Assembly (NCBI GenBank): GCA_902773895.1
Contig: CACYGB010000012.1
Coordinates: 1-40,326 of the forward strand
Origin: an uncultured Eubacteriales bacterium
Lineage (GTDB): Bacteria; Bacillota; Clostridia; Christensenellales; Aristaeellaceae
DNA length: 40,326 nt
Direction of reading: 5' to 3'
In this document: piece by piece, positions 7,454-15,394 of the stretch
Position numbering within the stretch: the first letter of the stretch is position 1
Layout: each line of letters starts with the position of its first letter
Program-made: the position numbers and the translations under genes
Notes under the pieces: generated by a model
Database searches by the model: none
Seen by the model: only the letters and a program-made list of their open reading frames with translations
What the model was told of the DNA's origin: nothing

Positions 7454-7746
7454 GAAGACTGCTCAGGCAGTCTTCCGAGCATCGACAAAGTCGATGCTCT
7501 GCCATCGAAAGTCTGCAAGCAGTCTTTCGATGGGTACATCCATTTGCTATAAAATGGCATTTCCGGGCAATAATGCCCGGAAACGCTCATTTTACGGCCG
7601 CAAATGGATAGAGGAAGCAGCATTCTGTTGCTCCTCGGCGACGCACATGTCGCCGCCTGCGGATATAAATCGAAGGGGCTGCGGCCCCTTCGATGCATCC
7701 CTGGAGTTTGTTGATAGTTTGAGGACTGCGCAGGCAGTCTTTTTTT
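7454..7746 (+). repeat. Intergenic array of consecutive hairpins; possible structured RNA or repeated element
   Basis: This 300-bp gap holds no convincing gene but at least eight back-to-back inverted repeats: 7454-7475 (9-bp stem), 7477-7499 (10 bp, AAA loop), 7502-7533 (15 positions, one mismatch), a composite 7538-7609 (outer 9 bp, middle 7 bp, inner perfect 10 bp), 7611-7636, 7637-7654 (6 bp), 7669-7694 (perfect 11 bp) and 7724-7739. The octamer GCAGTCTT occurs three times, and the first and last hairpins are near copies (GACTGC-NCAG-GCAGTC). The last is followed by seven T. Such density is far above the surrounding DNA. It may be a non-coding RNA made from the thioesterase transcript or a palindromic repeat family. 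I cannot match it to a known RNA class. Confidence 0.7.
7724..7746 (+). terminator. Terminator closing the hairpin array
   Basis: A 6-bp stem GACTGC/GCAGTC with a GCAG loop followed by seven T (7740-7746). It ends the thioesterase transcript and the array. Confidence 0.8.
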
Positions 7747-7753
7747 GATTCCG

Positions 7754-8947
7754 TTATTTCCGCAGCCGCAGCGCGTCCCGGTAAAAGGCCTTCAATTCTT
7801 TTTCGTCGGGGAAAACAGCGATGTACATCTGGTTGCCCATGGCGTCGGCCAGGGCATCGGGCATCCGTTCCATCATGCGCAGCTGTTTGGCGTATTTGAT
7901 GGCCAGGATGTCGTTGCTCAGGTAGAAGGGCTTGCCGTCCCGCCGGCCCATGAACGCGCAGTAGAAATGAGGCCCCTGGGGCTTGTCGCTGCGGTCGAAG
8001 GCGATCATGTCGGCCCAGATTTTGTACACGTCGGTGCTGTGGGCAAAGTTCATCATGTCGGGGGAAAAGCCGCCGCAGGGCCGCATATTGACCTCCAGGG
8101 CCACCACGTCGCCTTTTTTGCCCATGGGCTGGTCCTTCGTCAGCCGGAAAAACTCAAAATGGACGAACCGGCTTTTGACCCCGAAGCTCTTCACCGTTTT
8201 CCGTCCGGCTTCCCGCACGTCGTCCGGCAGGTCCCGGACGATGTAGTACAGGGCGTTGTCGGCGTTGTTGACGATGTCCATGATGGAATGGGGGGTCACG
8301 TTGCCGGTTTCAAACAGCGGTTCGCCGTTGCTGTCGATGATGGCGTCGTAGCTGTTGACCTCCGCGGTGATGAATTCCTCCATGATAAAGCGGGTATCCG
8401 GGTCCTTTTCCTGCAGGAAAGCGGCCAGCTCCTCCGGGCTGTCCAGCTTGTAGGTGTGGGACGCGCCCACGCCGTTGTCCGGCTTGACGATGACGGGAAA
8501 GCCTACATCCCGGATGAACGCCATGCAGCCCTTTTCGTCGTCCACGATGTGGTAGCGGGCGGTGCGGATGCCGGCCTGCTGGTAATAGGGCTTCATGCCG
8601 CTTTTGTATTTGATTCTGTCCAGGTCGCCGGTCTGCCAGCCGCTGAGGATGTGGAAATCCGTGCGCAGCATGGCGTCCCGCTCCAGCCAGTATTCGTTGT
8701 TGCTTTCCAGCCAGTCGATGCGGCCGTATTTGCTGATGAAAAAGGCCACGGCGCGGTACACCTGGTCGTAGTCCTCCAGGGTGTCCACCTTGTAGTATTC
8801 GTCCAGGCTGTCCTTCAGTTCGTACGCCAGTTCATCGTAGGGCTGGTCGCCGATGCCCAGCACCCGCAGCCCGTCGTTTTTCAGCTCACGGCAGAATTTC
8901 CAGTAATTCGTGGGAAAATTCGGGGAAATAAAAACGAAATTCTTCAT
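7754..8947 (-). CDS. ATP-grasp domain ligase
   Basis: A 397-residue ATP-grasp enzyme. After an N-terminal Rossmann-like domain (FVFISPNFPTNYWKFCREL) comes the nucleotide-binding part: FPVIVKPDNGVGASHTYKL with the conserved Lys and glycine loop, MEEFITAEVNSYDAII, and the metal-binding VALEVNMRPCGGFSPDMMN (the ExNxR motif). These enzymes join a carboxylate to an amine or thiol through an acyl phosphate; the substrate here is unknown. It is the third gene of an operon with two alpha/beta hydrolases, 18 bp after the second. The partners suggest that it makes or acts on a compound whose ester or amide bonds the hydrolases cut; this is inference. Confidence 0.88.
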   Translation of the reverse strand: MKNFVFISPNFPTNYWKFCRELKNDGLRVLGIGDQPYDELAYELKDSLDEYYKVDTLEDYDQVYRAVAFFISKYGRIDWLESNNEYWLERDAMLRTDFHILSGWQTGDLDRIKYKSGMKPYYQQAGIRTARYHIVDDEKGCMAFIRDVGFPVIVKPDNGVGASHTYKLDSPEELAAFLQEKDPDTRFIMEEFITAEVNSYDAIIDSNGEPLFETGNVTPHSIMDIVNNADNALYYIVRDLPDDVREAGRKTVKSFGVKSRFVHFEFFRLTKDQPMGKKGDVVALEVNMRPCGGFSPDMMNFAHSTDVYKIWADMIAFDRSDKPQGPHFYCAFMGRRDGKPFYLSNDILAIKYAKQLRMMERMPDALADAMGNQMYIAVFPDEKELKAFYRDALRLRK

Positions 8948-8965
8948 AAAATCCTTCTTTCACGG

Positions 8966-9718
8966 TCAGTCCAGCAAATGCGGCACGTGGTAGGCGACCT
9001 GCTTGTACCACCAGTCCCAGTCGTGGGCGCTGTCGTAGCCCCAGACGTCCACCCATACGTGGATGCCCTTCTGCTGGCAGATGTCCCGCAGCCGGAAAGT
9101 GGTTTCCGGAATCTCCCAGGGGCCTTGGCCCACCACGATGATGCCCCGGTGACGGTTGTATTCCCGGATATAGGGATGGTCGGGGCTCATGCCGGCCAGG
9201 TAATCCACCGGGCTGTTCAGGTACACCTTTTCGTCCATATAGGGGCCGAAGCCGTAGGAAGCGGTGTAAATGCCGCTGAGCGCCAGCAGCCCGTCAAACA
9301 GATCGGGCCGGCGGAAAAACAGGTTGGCGGCGTGGGTGGCCCCCAGGGAACAGCCGAAGGCGATCACCCCGGGCCGGCCGGAGCTGCCGTTGCGGGCGTT
9401 GACCGTTTCCCGGATGAAGGGCACCGCCTCGTTGAACAGGTACTGCATCCACTGCTCGTGCCGCCAGGCGCGCCAGCCGGCGTCGCTGTCAAAATTGCTC
9501 CAGGTCTCCTGGTCCAGCGTGTCCACGGAAAAGACCATCACCCGGCCCGCGTCGATCCAGGGCCGCCAGACGTCGGTCATGTGGAAATTCTCAAAATCGA
9601 AAAACCGTCCGTTCTGGCAGGGAATGAACAGCACGGGACGGCCCCCGTGGCCGTACGCCTTCATTTCCATCTCCCTTTCCAGGGTCGGGCTGTACATTTT
9701 GAAGTACTGGGTTTCCAT
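8966..9718 (-). CDS. Alpha/beta hydrolase, esterase-D-like
   Basis: A 250-residue alpha/beta hydrolase without a signal peptide. The nucleophile elbow is AFGCSLGA with the catalytic Ser; the catalytic His is in GYDSAHDWDWWYKQ, the H-D-W-xx-W pattern common in esterase-D/PHB-depolymerase-like enzymes. The N-terminal strands include KMYSPTLEREMEMKAYGHGG, suggesting a small beta cap. It lies 6 bp after another hydrolase and 18 bp before the ATP-grasp ligase. The substrate cannot be read from sequence. Confidence 0.87.
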   Translation of the reverse strand: METQYFKMYSPTLEREMEMKAYGHGGRPVLFIPCQNGRFFDFENFHMTDVWRPWIDAGRVMVFSVDTLDQETWSNFDSDAGWRAWRHEQWMQYLFNEAVPFIRETVNARNGSSGRPGVIAFGCSLGATHAANLFFRRPDLFDGLLALSGIYTASYGFGPYMDEKVYLNSPVDYLAGMSPDHPYIREYNRHRGIIVVGQGPWEIPETTFRLRDICQQKGIHVWVDVWGYDSAHDWDWWYKQVAYHVPHLLD

Positions 9719-9724
9719 GTTCCG

Positions 9725-10492
9725 TCACGCCCTTTCGTAAAACAGGATCCGCATGAAAATGGGAATTTGCTCCTCCCAGCAGGCTTCGCAGTGATCGCCG
9801 TTGGGCACGATGCGGCTGGTCAGCAGCACGCCCTTTTCCAGCAGGGCGCTGCCGGTGTCGGCAAAGGCGGCGAGCATGCCGGGGTGGTTCCCCATTTCCC
9901 GGGAGCCGTAGTCCATGTACACCACGGTGCCGTCGGGGAACGGCGTTTTCCGGATCAGGTCCGCCATCCTGCCGCCGGTGAGCCACACGGAAGGGGAGAG
10001 GGCCGCCGCCCGGCTGAACACCGCGCTGTAGGCGGTTACGGCGTACAGGCTCATCAGGCCGCCCATGCTGCTGCCGGCGATCCAGGTGGTTTCCCTTTGC
10101 GGCAGGGTCGGGTACCGTTCGTCGATCAGGGGCTTGAGGGTGCCGGTGAGAAAATCCATGAATTTTTTGCCCCGGCCGATGACACGGCCCAGGCGCTCAT
10201 CAGTGAAGGTGAAGGGGGAATACTCGCTGAGCCGGCCGTGGGGCGGACGGTGGTTGCAATCAATCGCCACCACGATGAGTCCCACATTTTCCCGGTCCAG
10301 ATATTCCCCCATGCCCCAGGATTTTCCGTACGTGGCGTCCGTATCGAAAAACACGTTGTGCCCGTCGAACATATACAGCACGGGGAACCGGGCCTCCGGA
10401 TGCCTTTTTGCTTCCCGCGGCAGGTACACATACACGGTGCGCGGCGCCTTGCCGGTGATGGACGGAATCGGAATGCCCCACTTCTCGATCAT
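9725..10492 (-). CDS. Alpha/beta hydrolase, putative esterase
   Basis: A 255-residue putative esterase. The N-terminal part (RTVYVYLPREAKRHPEARF, then PVLYMFDGHNVF) is the typical opening of the putative esterase family that includes enterochelin esterase and esterase D. The nucleophile elbow is WIAGSSMGGLMS and the catalytic His is in NGDHCEACW. No signal peptide is visible, so it is cytoplasmic. The ATG at 10490-10492 is chosen because AGGA lies ten bases upstream; an in-frame TTG at 10510 has no site. It is the first gene of the operon, about 35 bp after the predicted transcription start. Confidence 0.87.
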   Translation of the reverse strand: MIEKWGIPIPSITGKAPRTVYVYLPREAKRHPEARFPVLYMFDGHNVFFDTDATYGKSWGMGEYLDRENVGLIVVAIDCNHRPPHGRLSEYSPFTFTDERLGRVIGRGKKFMDFLTGTLKPLIDERYPTLPQRETTWIAGSSMGGLMSLYAVTAYSAVFSRAAALSPSVWLTGGRMADLIRKTPFPDGTVVYMDYGSREMGNHPGMLAAFADTGSALLEKGVLLTSRIVPNGDHCEACWEEQIPIFMRILFYERA

Positions 10493-10534
10493 ACGCTGAC
10501 CATCCTGCAAAAGAATCGGCTGCTGCCTGGAACA

Positions 10535-10563
10535 AGTTTAGCACAGGCGCAAAAGGGAAACAA
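10535..10563 (-). promoter_or_regulatory. Likely promoter of the hydrolase/ATP-grasp operon
   Basis: On the minus strand TTGTTT (10558-10563), a 17-bp spacer and TAAACT (10535-10540). Boxes are imperfect but spacing and position fit. Confidence 0.5.
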
Positions 10564-10605
10564 GGGAAAGAACGGATAAAAACTGCATTTTTTCTTCCGT
10601 GGGTT

Positions 10606-10760
10606 TCACTCGTGGGGAACGGTGCGCACAAGGCGTCCGTTTTCCTCCGTGATCACCCGCAGGCCGCACGGCCTCCCAGCCGGAGGGCTTCAGGTTCCTT
10701 TGACATTTGCGCTCCGCTTCGTCAAAACTTTTTGAAGCGTGCCGTCTGACGTGTGAAAGG
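10606..10760 (-). pseudogene. Possible remnant of a small coding region in a 380-bp gap
   Basis: The gap 10493-10867 has no intact gene. On the minus strand one frame ends in a natural-looking LRVITEENGRLVRTVPHE and stop (10606-10608), while the preceding coding-like stretch (SFDEAERK, then NLKPSGWEAVR) is in another frame; removing one C from a GGCC run would join them. No start codon or ribosome site was found. The rest of the gap holds the operon promoter at 10535-10563 and a 40-nt hairpin at 10778-10817. I see nothing else in it. An unrecognised RNA is an alternative. Confidence 0.25.
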
Positions 10761-10867
10761 CGACCCGGGCCGTGGGCGGCAAGGACGTTTTTCCTGTTCC
10801 GTGCGGAATCCCTTGCCTGTATTGTACCAGATCCGGCGCAAAGGGGAAAGCACAAAATGTCCTTTAC

Positions 10868-10896
10868 AGAAAATAGCCGCCGGATAAACGGCGGCT
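10868..10896 (-). terminator. Terminator of the tannase-like gene
   Basis: An 8-bp GC-rich stem (10875-10882 with 10889-10896) with a 6-nt loop; on the minus strand it is followed by UAUUUUCU. Confidence 0.75.
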
Positions 10897-10928
10897 TGAT
10901 CGTGCAAATCCCGGGAAAGCTCCCGTGC

Positions 10929-13112
10929 TCAGTTGAACAGGGTGGACAGGACGTCCTGATGATCTTCCAGCGCCTGCAGCACCCACACGCTCCAGTGCCG
11001 GGCGTCCCGGGTGGAAGAGCCGAACACATAGTCCTCCTGGCCGTAATCCATCACGTCGAAGCCGGGGCAGGCCTTGCTGGCGCCCCGGACGCGGTAGCGG
11101 GCCGCGTCTGCCAGGGTGAAGGATACAGCGCCGTTTTCATCCAGGGTGACCCAGCTGCTCAGGTCGGTGCCGGTGGGGGATTCGCTGCTGCCGTTGGCTG
11201 TCTGCTTTTCTGCCGCAGGCTTGGAAACGGCGGCGCCCTCCAGGTATTTCGCAACCATTTCATCCACGTACAGCGCCAGGGAATCGCCGAAGATTTCGCT
11301 GGGCACGTGGCCGCCGTCCCACTGCCATTCAATCACGGCGTCGGTGCCGTTCTGCAGCCAGGCGAGCTGCAGGTTCAGGGAATTGAACATGGAAATGTCG
11401 CCTTCCGCCGCGCCGCACAGGATGCGTGTCCACACGGGGCTTTCGGTGCCGTCGGCGCCGATGTAGTTCAGGGGATTGTACAGGTCCACCAGGTTCTTTC
11501 CGTAGGCGTCGCCCGCCTCGATCTCGGCGATGTCCTGCCGGTAGGCGGCCAGCAGCTCGTCGAAGGACGCGTAATTCCTGGCGTCGGCGGTGCCGGAAGC
11601 GGACTGCGTGGTGCCGGCGTCCGGGGTGCCCACGGCCATTTCATCGCCGTTTCCGGGGAAAGCGTCCGGCAGTGTGCCGCCCGGGAAGGCGCCGCCCTCC
11701 GGCGGGGTGAAATCCGCCTTGCCGCCCATGCCGCTGGGCAGGCCGCCGGGCCGTCCGCCGCCCATGCCGCCGCGTCCGCCCATACCGCCGCGCCCGCCGG
11801 AGCTGGCCTTGGCGTACCGGCCCTGGATGAAGGCGGCGGCCTTCTCGGCGGCGGTCATGGCCGCCACCGCTTCGTCGGACAGGGCGCTGCCATCCGTGTC
11901 AAACCAGGTCCAGCCCGCGGCGTAATCCAGGCTGTCCACATACCACTGCAGGTTTTCGGTGAATTCAGCCAGGTACAGATCCAGATACGTGCCGCCGTAG
12001 CCGTTGGTGTCGGCGTACTTTTCCGCGTCGTATTCGATGGTCAGGGCCACGGTGCTGGTTTTTTCGCCGTCTCCGTCCAGGTCAAAGCCCACCTGGGCTT
12101 CGTTCACGGTCAGGTTTTGGCTGTTGATGTAATCCATGTATTCCTGGCTCAGGTACCCGGCCAGGGCTTTCTGGAAATCGGTGCCGAAGGCGTAATCGGT
12201 GTCCAGATTGTATTCAAAGGCCATGGCCATGTCCGCTTCGTACAGGCTGGTGATGGCGCTGTACGCCACGCAGCCCCACGCTCCGTCGGAAATCTCCGCT
12301 TTTTCGCCGTTGATGGTGACGGAGGTATCGTAGCTGCCGTCCGCGTTGCGGTACACGCCCACGGCGCCCACTTCGATCTGGTAATCGTAGAAATCGGGAT
12401 GGTTGCCGGTGGCGGCGAACATCACGGCGTGGGCGCCGCCGCCGCTGCCGCCGGTGGACACCCAGGATTCGGTGCTGCCCGGCAGGTTGCCCAGCAGAAT
12501 GTTGTATTTCACGAACCGGGCCGCCGCTTTCTGGTCAGCCAGGCAGGAAGGCGCGTCGCCGGTGTAAACGGTGCTGCCGTCGGCGGCGGTGTAGCTGTCC
12601 TGCTTGCCCCGGTTGCCGCAGGAGACGTTGATGTAGCCCTCGGCGGCGTACACGCCGGATGCGGCGGTGCTGCTGCTGTTGCCGTAGCCCGCGGCGCCGG
12701 TGTTCAGGATCACCGGGGCGGTGGCGGCGGTATAGGTTTGTCCGTGGGTGCTGGTGACGGTGGCGTCATAGTCGATCACCAGGCTGCCCTTCACCGCTTC
12801 GCCGTCCTGGGCGTTCGTCACGTCGGCGGCGCCGTCGCCGTCGGTGTCGATGCCTTTCACGTACGCGCCGGGCACGCAGACGGACACGCCTTCCTCGCTG
12901 GCGATCACGGGATAGGCCACCGCCGGCACCACCGACAGCGTCCACGCGTCGGAGGATGCGCTGTACGTCCATTCCTGGTCGGGGTTGTTTTTCAGGTTCA
13001 GTTTTTCTTCAATGGCCTGCCGCTCTGCCTGGGTGGTTTCCGCCGTTTCAGCCAGGGCCTGGCCGCCGGAAACCAGCAGCAGGGCACACAGGATCGAAAG
13101 AAATCTTTTCAT
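10929..13112 (-). CDS. Secreted tannase-like alpha/beta hydrolase
   Basis: A 727-residue exported protein. MKRFLSILCALLLVSGGQALA is a signal peptide with an AxA-type cleavage site and no lipobox. The nucleophile motif STGGSGGGAHAVMFAATG places the catalytic Ser near residue 223, and EWQWDGGHVPSEIFGDSLAL places the catalytic His near 602; both are the pattern of bacterial tannases, which cut galloyl esters of plant tannins. Two DxDGDG loops (DTDGDGAAD near residue 90, DLDGDGEK near 340) look like calcium sites. A Gly/Met/Arg/Pro-rich insert (GGRGGMGGRGGMGGG, about residues 450-480) and a low-complexity linker split the core. The ATG at 13110-13112 has AAGGAGGG upstream. No wall anchor is seen. 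Another feruloyl- or acetyl-esterase activity is possible. Confidence 0.75.
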   Translation of the reverse strand: MKRFLSILCALLLVSGGQALAETAETTQAERQAIEEKLNLKNNPDQEWTYSASSDAWTLSVVPAVAYPVIASEEGVSVCVPGAYVKGIDTDGDGAADVTNAQDGEAVKGSLVIDYDATVTSTHGQTYTAATAPVILNTGAAGYGNSSSTAASGVYAAEGYINVSCGNRGKQDSYTAADGSTVYTGDAPSCLADQKAAARFVKYNILLGNLPGSTESWVSTGGSGGGAHAVMFAATGNHPDFYDYQIEVGAVGVYRNADGSYDTSVTINGEKAEISDGAWGCVAYSAITSLYEADMAMAFEYNLDTDYAFGTDFQKALAGYLSQEYMDYINSQNLTVNEAQVGFDLDGDGEKTSTVALTIEYDAEKYADTNGYGGTYLDLYLAEFTENLQWYVDSLDYAAGWTWFDTDGSALSDEAVAAMTAAEKAAAFIQGRYAKASSGGRGGMGGRGGMGGGRPGGLPSGMGGKADFTPPEGGAFPGGTLPDAFPGNGDEMAVGTPDAGTTQSASGTADARNYASFDELLAAYRQDIAEIEAGDAYGKNLVDLYNPLNYIGADGTESPVWTRILCGAAEGDISMFNSLNLQLAWLQNGTDAVIEWQWDGGHVPSEIFGDSLALYVDEMVAKYLEGAAVSKPAAEKQTANGSSESPTGTDLSSWVTLDENGAVSFTLADAARYRVRGASKACPGFDVMDYGQEDYVFGSSTRDARHWSVWVLQALEDHQDVLSTLFN

Positions 13113-13259
13113 GGTGTTCTCCCTCCTTGATGACGGGCACAGCATACCCCGTCAACCTTAAAATAGCCTGAAAATGCAAAAGAAATGGGGCAGAATGTGG
13201 CTGGAAATCAGAAAATTTCCGCCGGAGGGGATGGAACGCGCGCACGATCTCTCCCTTTG

Positions 13260-13268
13260 TGGTATAAT
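13260..13268 (+). promoter_or_regulatory. Extended -10 promoter of the sirtuin gene
   Basis: TGG directly followed by a perfect TATAAT (13263-13268) forms an extended -10. No good -35 box is visible at 16-18 bp. It is 18 bp from the start codon. Confidence 0.6.
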
Positions 13269-13286
13269 GGGAAAAAGGAGGACGCC

Positions 13287-14201
13287 ATGAAAAAAGAGAC
13301 AGCCGTGCGGCGGAAAAAGGTATTCCCGGAAGCGGAGGGACGGCAGGCCCTGGAGGAAATCCTGGCCCGCTCCCGGCGCGTGGTGTTTTTCGGCGGGGCA
13401 GGCGTATCCACTGCCAGCGGCATACCGGATTTCCGCTCGGCGGAAGGCTTGTACCGGCAAACGGGCCCCGATCCGGAAATGATCCTGAGCAAATCCTATT
13501 TCTACCTGGACCCCGCGGGCTTTTTCGATTATTACCGCAGGCACCTGCTGTATCCCCGGGCCCGGCCCAACGCGGCCCACCGGCGGCTGTGGCAGCTGGA
13601 GCAGGAGGATAAGCTGCGGGGCATCGTGACCCAGAATATCGACGGCCTGCACCGCCTGGCCGGGAACCAGCGGGTGTATGAAATCCATGGCACGGTGCAC
13701 GATAACCGCTGCATGGACTGCGGGGCGTTCTTTCCCATGGAAACGGTCCTGAACAGCCGCGGCATCCCGCGGTGCCGGTGCGGCGGGGTGATCAAGCCCT
13801 CGGTGGTGCTGTACGGGGAAGGGCTGGATCCGTACGTCTGCATCGGGGCGAAAAGGGAAATTTCCCAGGCGGACACGCTGATCGTGGCCGGCACGTCGCT
13901 GAGCGTGGAGCCCGCAGCCTCCTTCCTGGAGGGTTTTGAGGGCAAAAACCTGGTGGTGATCAACCGGGAAAAAACGCCTGCGGACCGCCGGGCCACCCTG
14001 GTGATCCGGGGCGGCGTGGAAAAAGTGCTGACGGACGAAACGGAACAGGAGGAAACGACGATGGACCCCAAACGGGAGCAGCAGGAGCAGGAATGGGCGG
14101 ACCGGATCGACGAAGACAGCGAGGAGACGGAAACCGAAAAGACCTACCGGGACGGCAGCCTGGCCAACGAATGCTGGGCGCAGGACAGGGAAAACGTGTG
14201 A
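13287..14201 (+). CDS. Sir2-family NAD-dependent protein deacylase with acidic C-terminal extension
   Basis: A 304-residue sirtuin. FFGGAGVSTASGIPDFRS (residues about 34-51) is the NAD site, TQNIDGLH the ribose-binding segment, YEIHGT carries the catalytic His, and CMDC plus the later CRC provide zinc ligands; GTSLSVEP closes the Rossmann fold. It removes acyl groups from lysines with NAD+. The family core ends near residue 252. Beyond it is an acidic Glu/Gln/Asp-rich tail that begins at an in-frame ATG with its own strong ribosome site (14061), so the tail may also be made as a separate protein. The start ATG at 13287 has AAAGGAGG upstream. It is divergent from the tannase-like gene. Confidence 0.92.
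   Translation: MKKETAVRRKKVFPEAEGRQALEEILARSRRVVFFGGAGVSTASGIPDFRSAEGLYRQTGPDPEMILSKSYFYLDPAGFFDYYRRHLLYPRARPNAAHRRLWQLEQEDKLRGIVTQNIDGLHRLAGNQRVYEIHGTVHDNRCMDCGAFFPMETVLNSRGIPRCRCGGVIKPSVVLYGEGLDPYVCIGAKREISQADTLIVAGTSLSVEPAASFLEGFEGKNLVVINREKTPADRRATLVIRGGVEKVLTDETEQEETTMDPKREQQEQEWADRIDEDSEETETEKTYRDGSLANECWAQDRENV
14061..14201 (+). other. Possible internal translation start giving a 46-residue acidic protein
   Basis: Inside the sirtuin frame, AGGAGG (14047-14052) lies eight bases before ATG 14061, an ideal initiation site. The product would begin MDPKREQQEQEWADRIDEDS and end at the sirtuin stop. This looks like a small gene fused in frame to the sirtuin by loss of a stop codon, or a dual-start gene. 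Confidence 0.4.
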
Positions 14202-14250
14202 AGCGGAAAATCGCACGGCCGGAATCCGGGGCTTTTGCGTATGAACAAGG

Positions 14251-14299
14251 AAAGACGCGCTTTTCACCCTCTTTCGGGGGATGGGAAAGCGCGTCTTTT
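14251..14299. terminator. Bidirectional terminator between the sirtuin and oxidoreductase genes
   Basis: A perfect 13-bp stem (14251-14263 with 14286-14298) with further pairing in the loop. On the plus strand it ends in TTTTC; on the minus strand the sequence after it is CTTTCCTTGTT. It separates convergent genes. Confidence 0.75.
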
Positions 14300-14413
14300 C
14301 ATAGGATCCGCCATGTATTTGGTTTTTCCTTCCAAAGCCCGTTCTGCAAGGCAAGGATGCCCCGGCAGCGGGCGCTCACAGCCTGCAGGCGGGGACGCTT
14401 CGCTTGAACCGGG

Positions 14414-15382
14414 TCAGTAGCCGATCTCCCGCAGGATGCGGTCCATCACCCGGGCGTTCATCAGGGAAAAATCCCGGGAAACGGCGGGCGCTTCTCCCAG
14501 CAGGATGCAGCGGTTCATCTGTTCTGCCTCCAGGCTGTAGTTGTTGGGGGCGTGCACGGTTTTGGTTTCCCGCGCGCCGTCCCGGATCACGGTATAGGGG
14601 ATGTCGCCCTGCTGGTTGAATTCCACCGGGGACACGATTTCGCCCAGGGTGCCGTGCAGGCGGAACCGGTCCAGCCGGCCGCGGGGCAGCAGCATCCCAC
14701 AGTCCAGATTGGCCACCGCGCCGTTTTCAAACAGCAGCAGGGCGGAGGTGAACAGGTCGATGCCCTGGGGCGCGAACTGCGCCGCCGCGCGCACGGTTTC
14801 CGGCTCCCGGCCCATCAGCCGCAGCGCCATGCTGACGGCGTAGCAGCCCAGGTCGTACAGCGCGCCGCCGTAGGTTTCCTTCCGCAGGCGGATGTCGGTG
14901 TCCGGCCGGCGGCCCGTCAGGAAGCCGGATTCCAGGTACCGGATCTCGCCGATGGCGCCGCTGTCCACCTCCGCCTGCACGGCGGTCACGAAGGGGCTGT
15001 GCAGGTAGGCGAATGCCTCCATCAGGTGCACGCCGTTCTCCTGCGCCGTGCGGAACATCCTTTGCGCCTGGGCCTCGGATACGGCCAGCGGCTTTTCGCA
15101 CAGCACATGCTTGCCGACCTGCAGCGCCCGGATGGTCCATTCGCAGTGCAAATCGTTGGGCAGCGGGATGTAGACGGCCTCCACTTCGGGGTCGGCCAGC
15201 AGCGCGTCGTAGCTGCCGTAGGCTTTTTCAAAGCCGAAATCCTCCTGGAACCGGCGCGCCTTTTCCAGGCTGCGGCCGGCAATGGCATACAGGCCGCAGT
15301 GCTCTGCCTTCTGCATGCCGGGAATGGTCTGGCCCCGGGCAATATCCGCCGTGCCCAGAACGCCCCAACGGATGGTACGCAT
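14414..15382 (-). CDS. Gfo/Idh/MocA family oxidoreductase
   Basis: A 322-residue NAD(P)-dependent oxidoreductase. RWGVLGTADIARGQTIPGM is the N-terminal Rossmann loop, VYIPLPNDLHCEW and HVLCEKPLAVSEAQA give the conserved EKP motif, and the C-terminal alpha/beta domain contains GGALYDLGCYAVSMALRLMG with the usual Asp-x2-Cys/Tyr site near the substrate. Members oxidise or reduce sugars, inositols and related polyols. AAGGAGG precedes its ATG; it follows the FMN enzyme by 12 bp. With the isomerase/epimerase two genes upstream it likely forms a sugar or sugar-acid catabolic route; the substrate is not known. Confidence 0.9.
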   Translation of the reverse strand: MRTIRWGVLGTADIARGQTIPGMQKAEHCGLYAIAGRSLEKARRFQEDFGFEKAYGSYDALLADPEVEAVYIPLPNDLHCEWTIRALQVGKHVLCEKPLAVSEAQAQRMFRTAQENGVHLMEAFAYLHSPFVTAVQAEVDSGAIGEIRYLESGFLTGRRPDTDIRLRKETYGGALYDLGCYAVSMALRLMGREPETVRAAAQFAPQGIDLFTSALLLFENGAVANLDCGMLLPRGRLDRFRLHGTLGEIVSPVEFNQQGDIPYTVIRDGARETKTVHAPNNYSLEAEQMNRCILLGEAPAVSRDFSLMNARVMDRILREIGY

Positions 15383-15394
15383 ATCGTTTCCTCC

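Noticed and set aside
7494..7748. Plus-strand 84-codon frame across the hairpin array
   Set aside because: Every part lies in inverted repeats, there is no ribosome site, and the composition is not protein-like.
7745..10579. Plus-strand open frame of more than 900 codons
   Set aside because: It is antisense to three genes with intact catalytic motifs; its composition (His, Val, Gly, Gln-rich) is the usual mirror of biased GC-rich codons.
10500..10870. RNase P, SRP, tmRNA or 6S RNA in the gap
   Set aside because: The diagnostic conserved segments of RNase P, SRP RNA and tmRNA are absent on both strands; 6S RNA cannot be judged by eye, and only local hairpins are present.
10707..13130. Plus-strand open frame of about 800 codons
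   Set aside because: Antisense shadow of the tannase-like gene; no start site or family signal.
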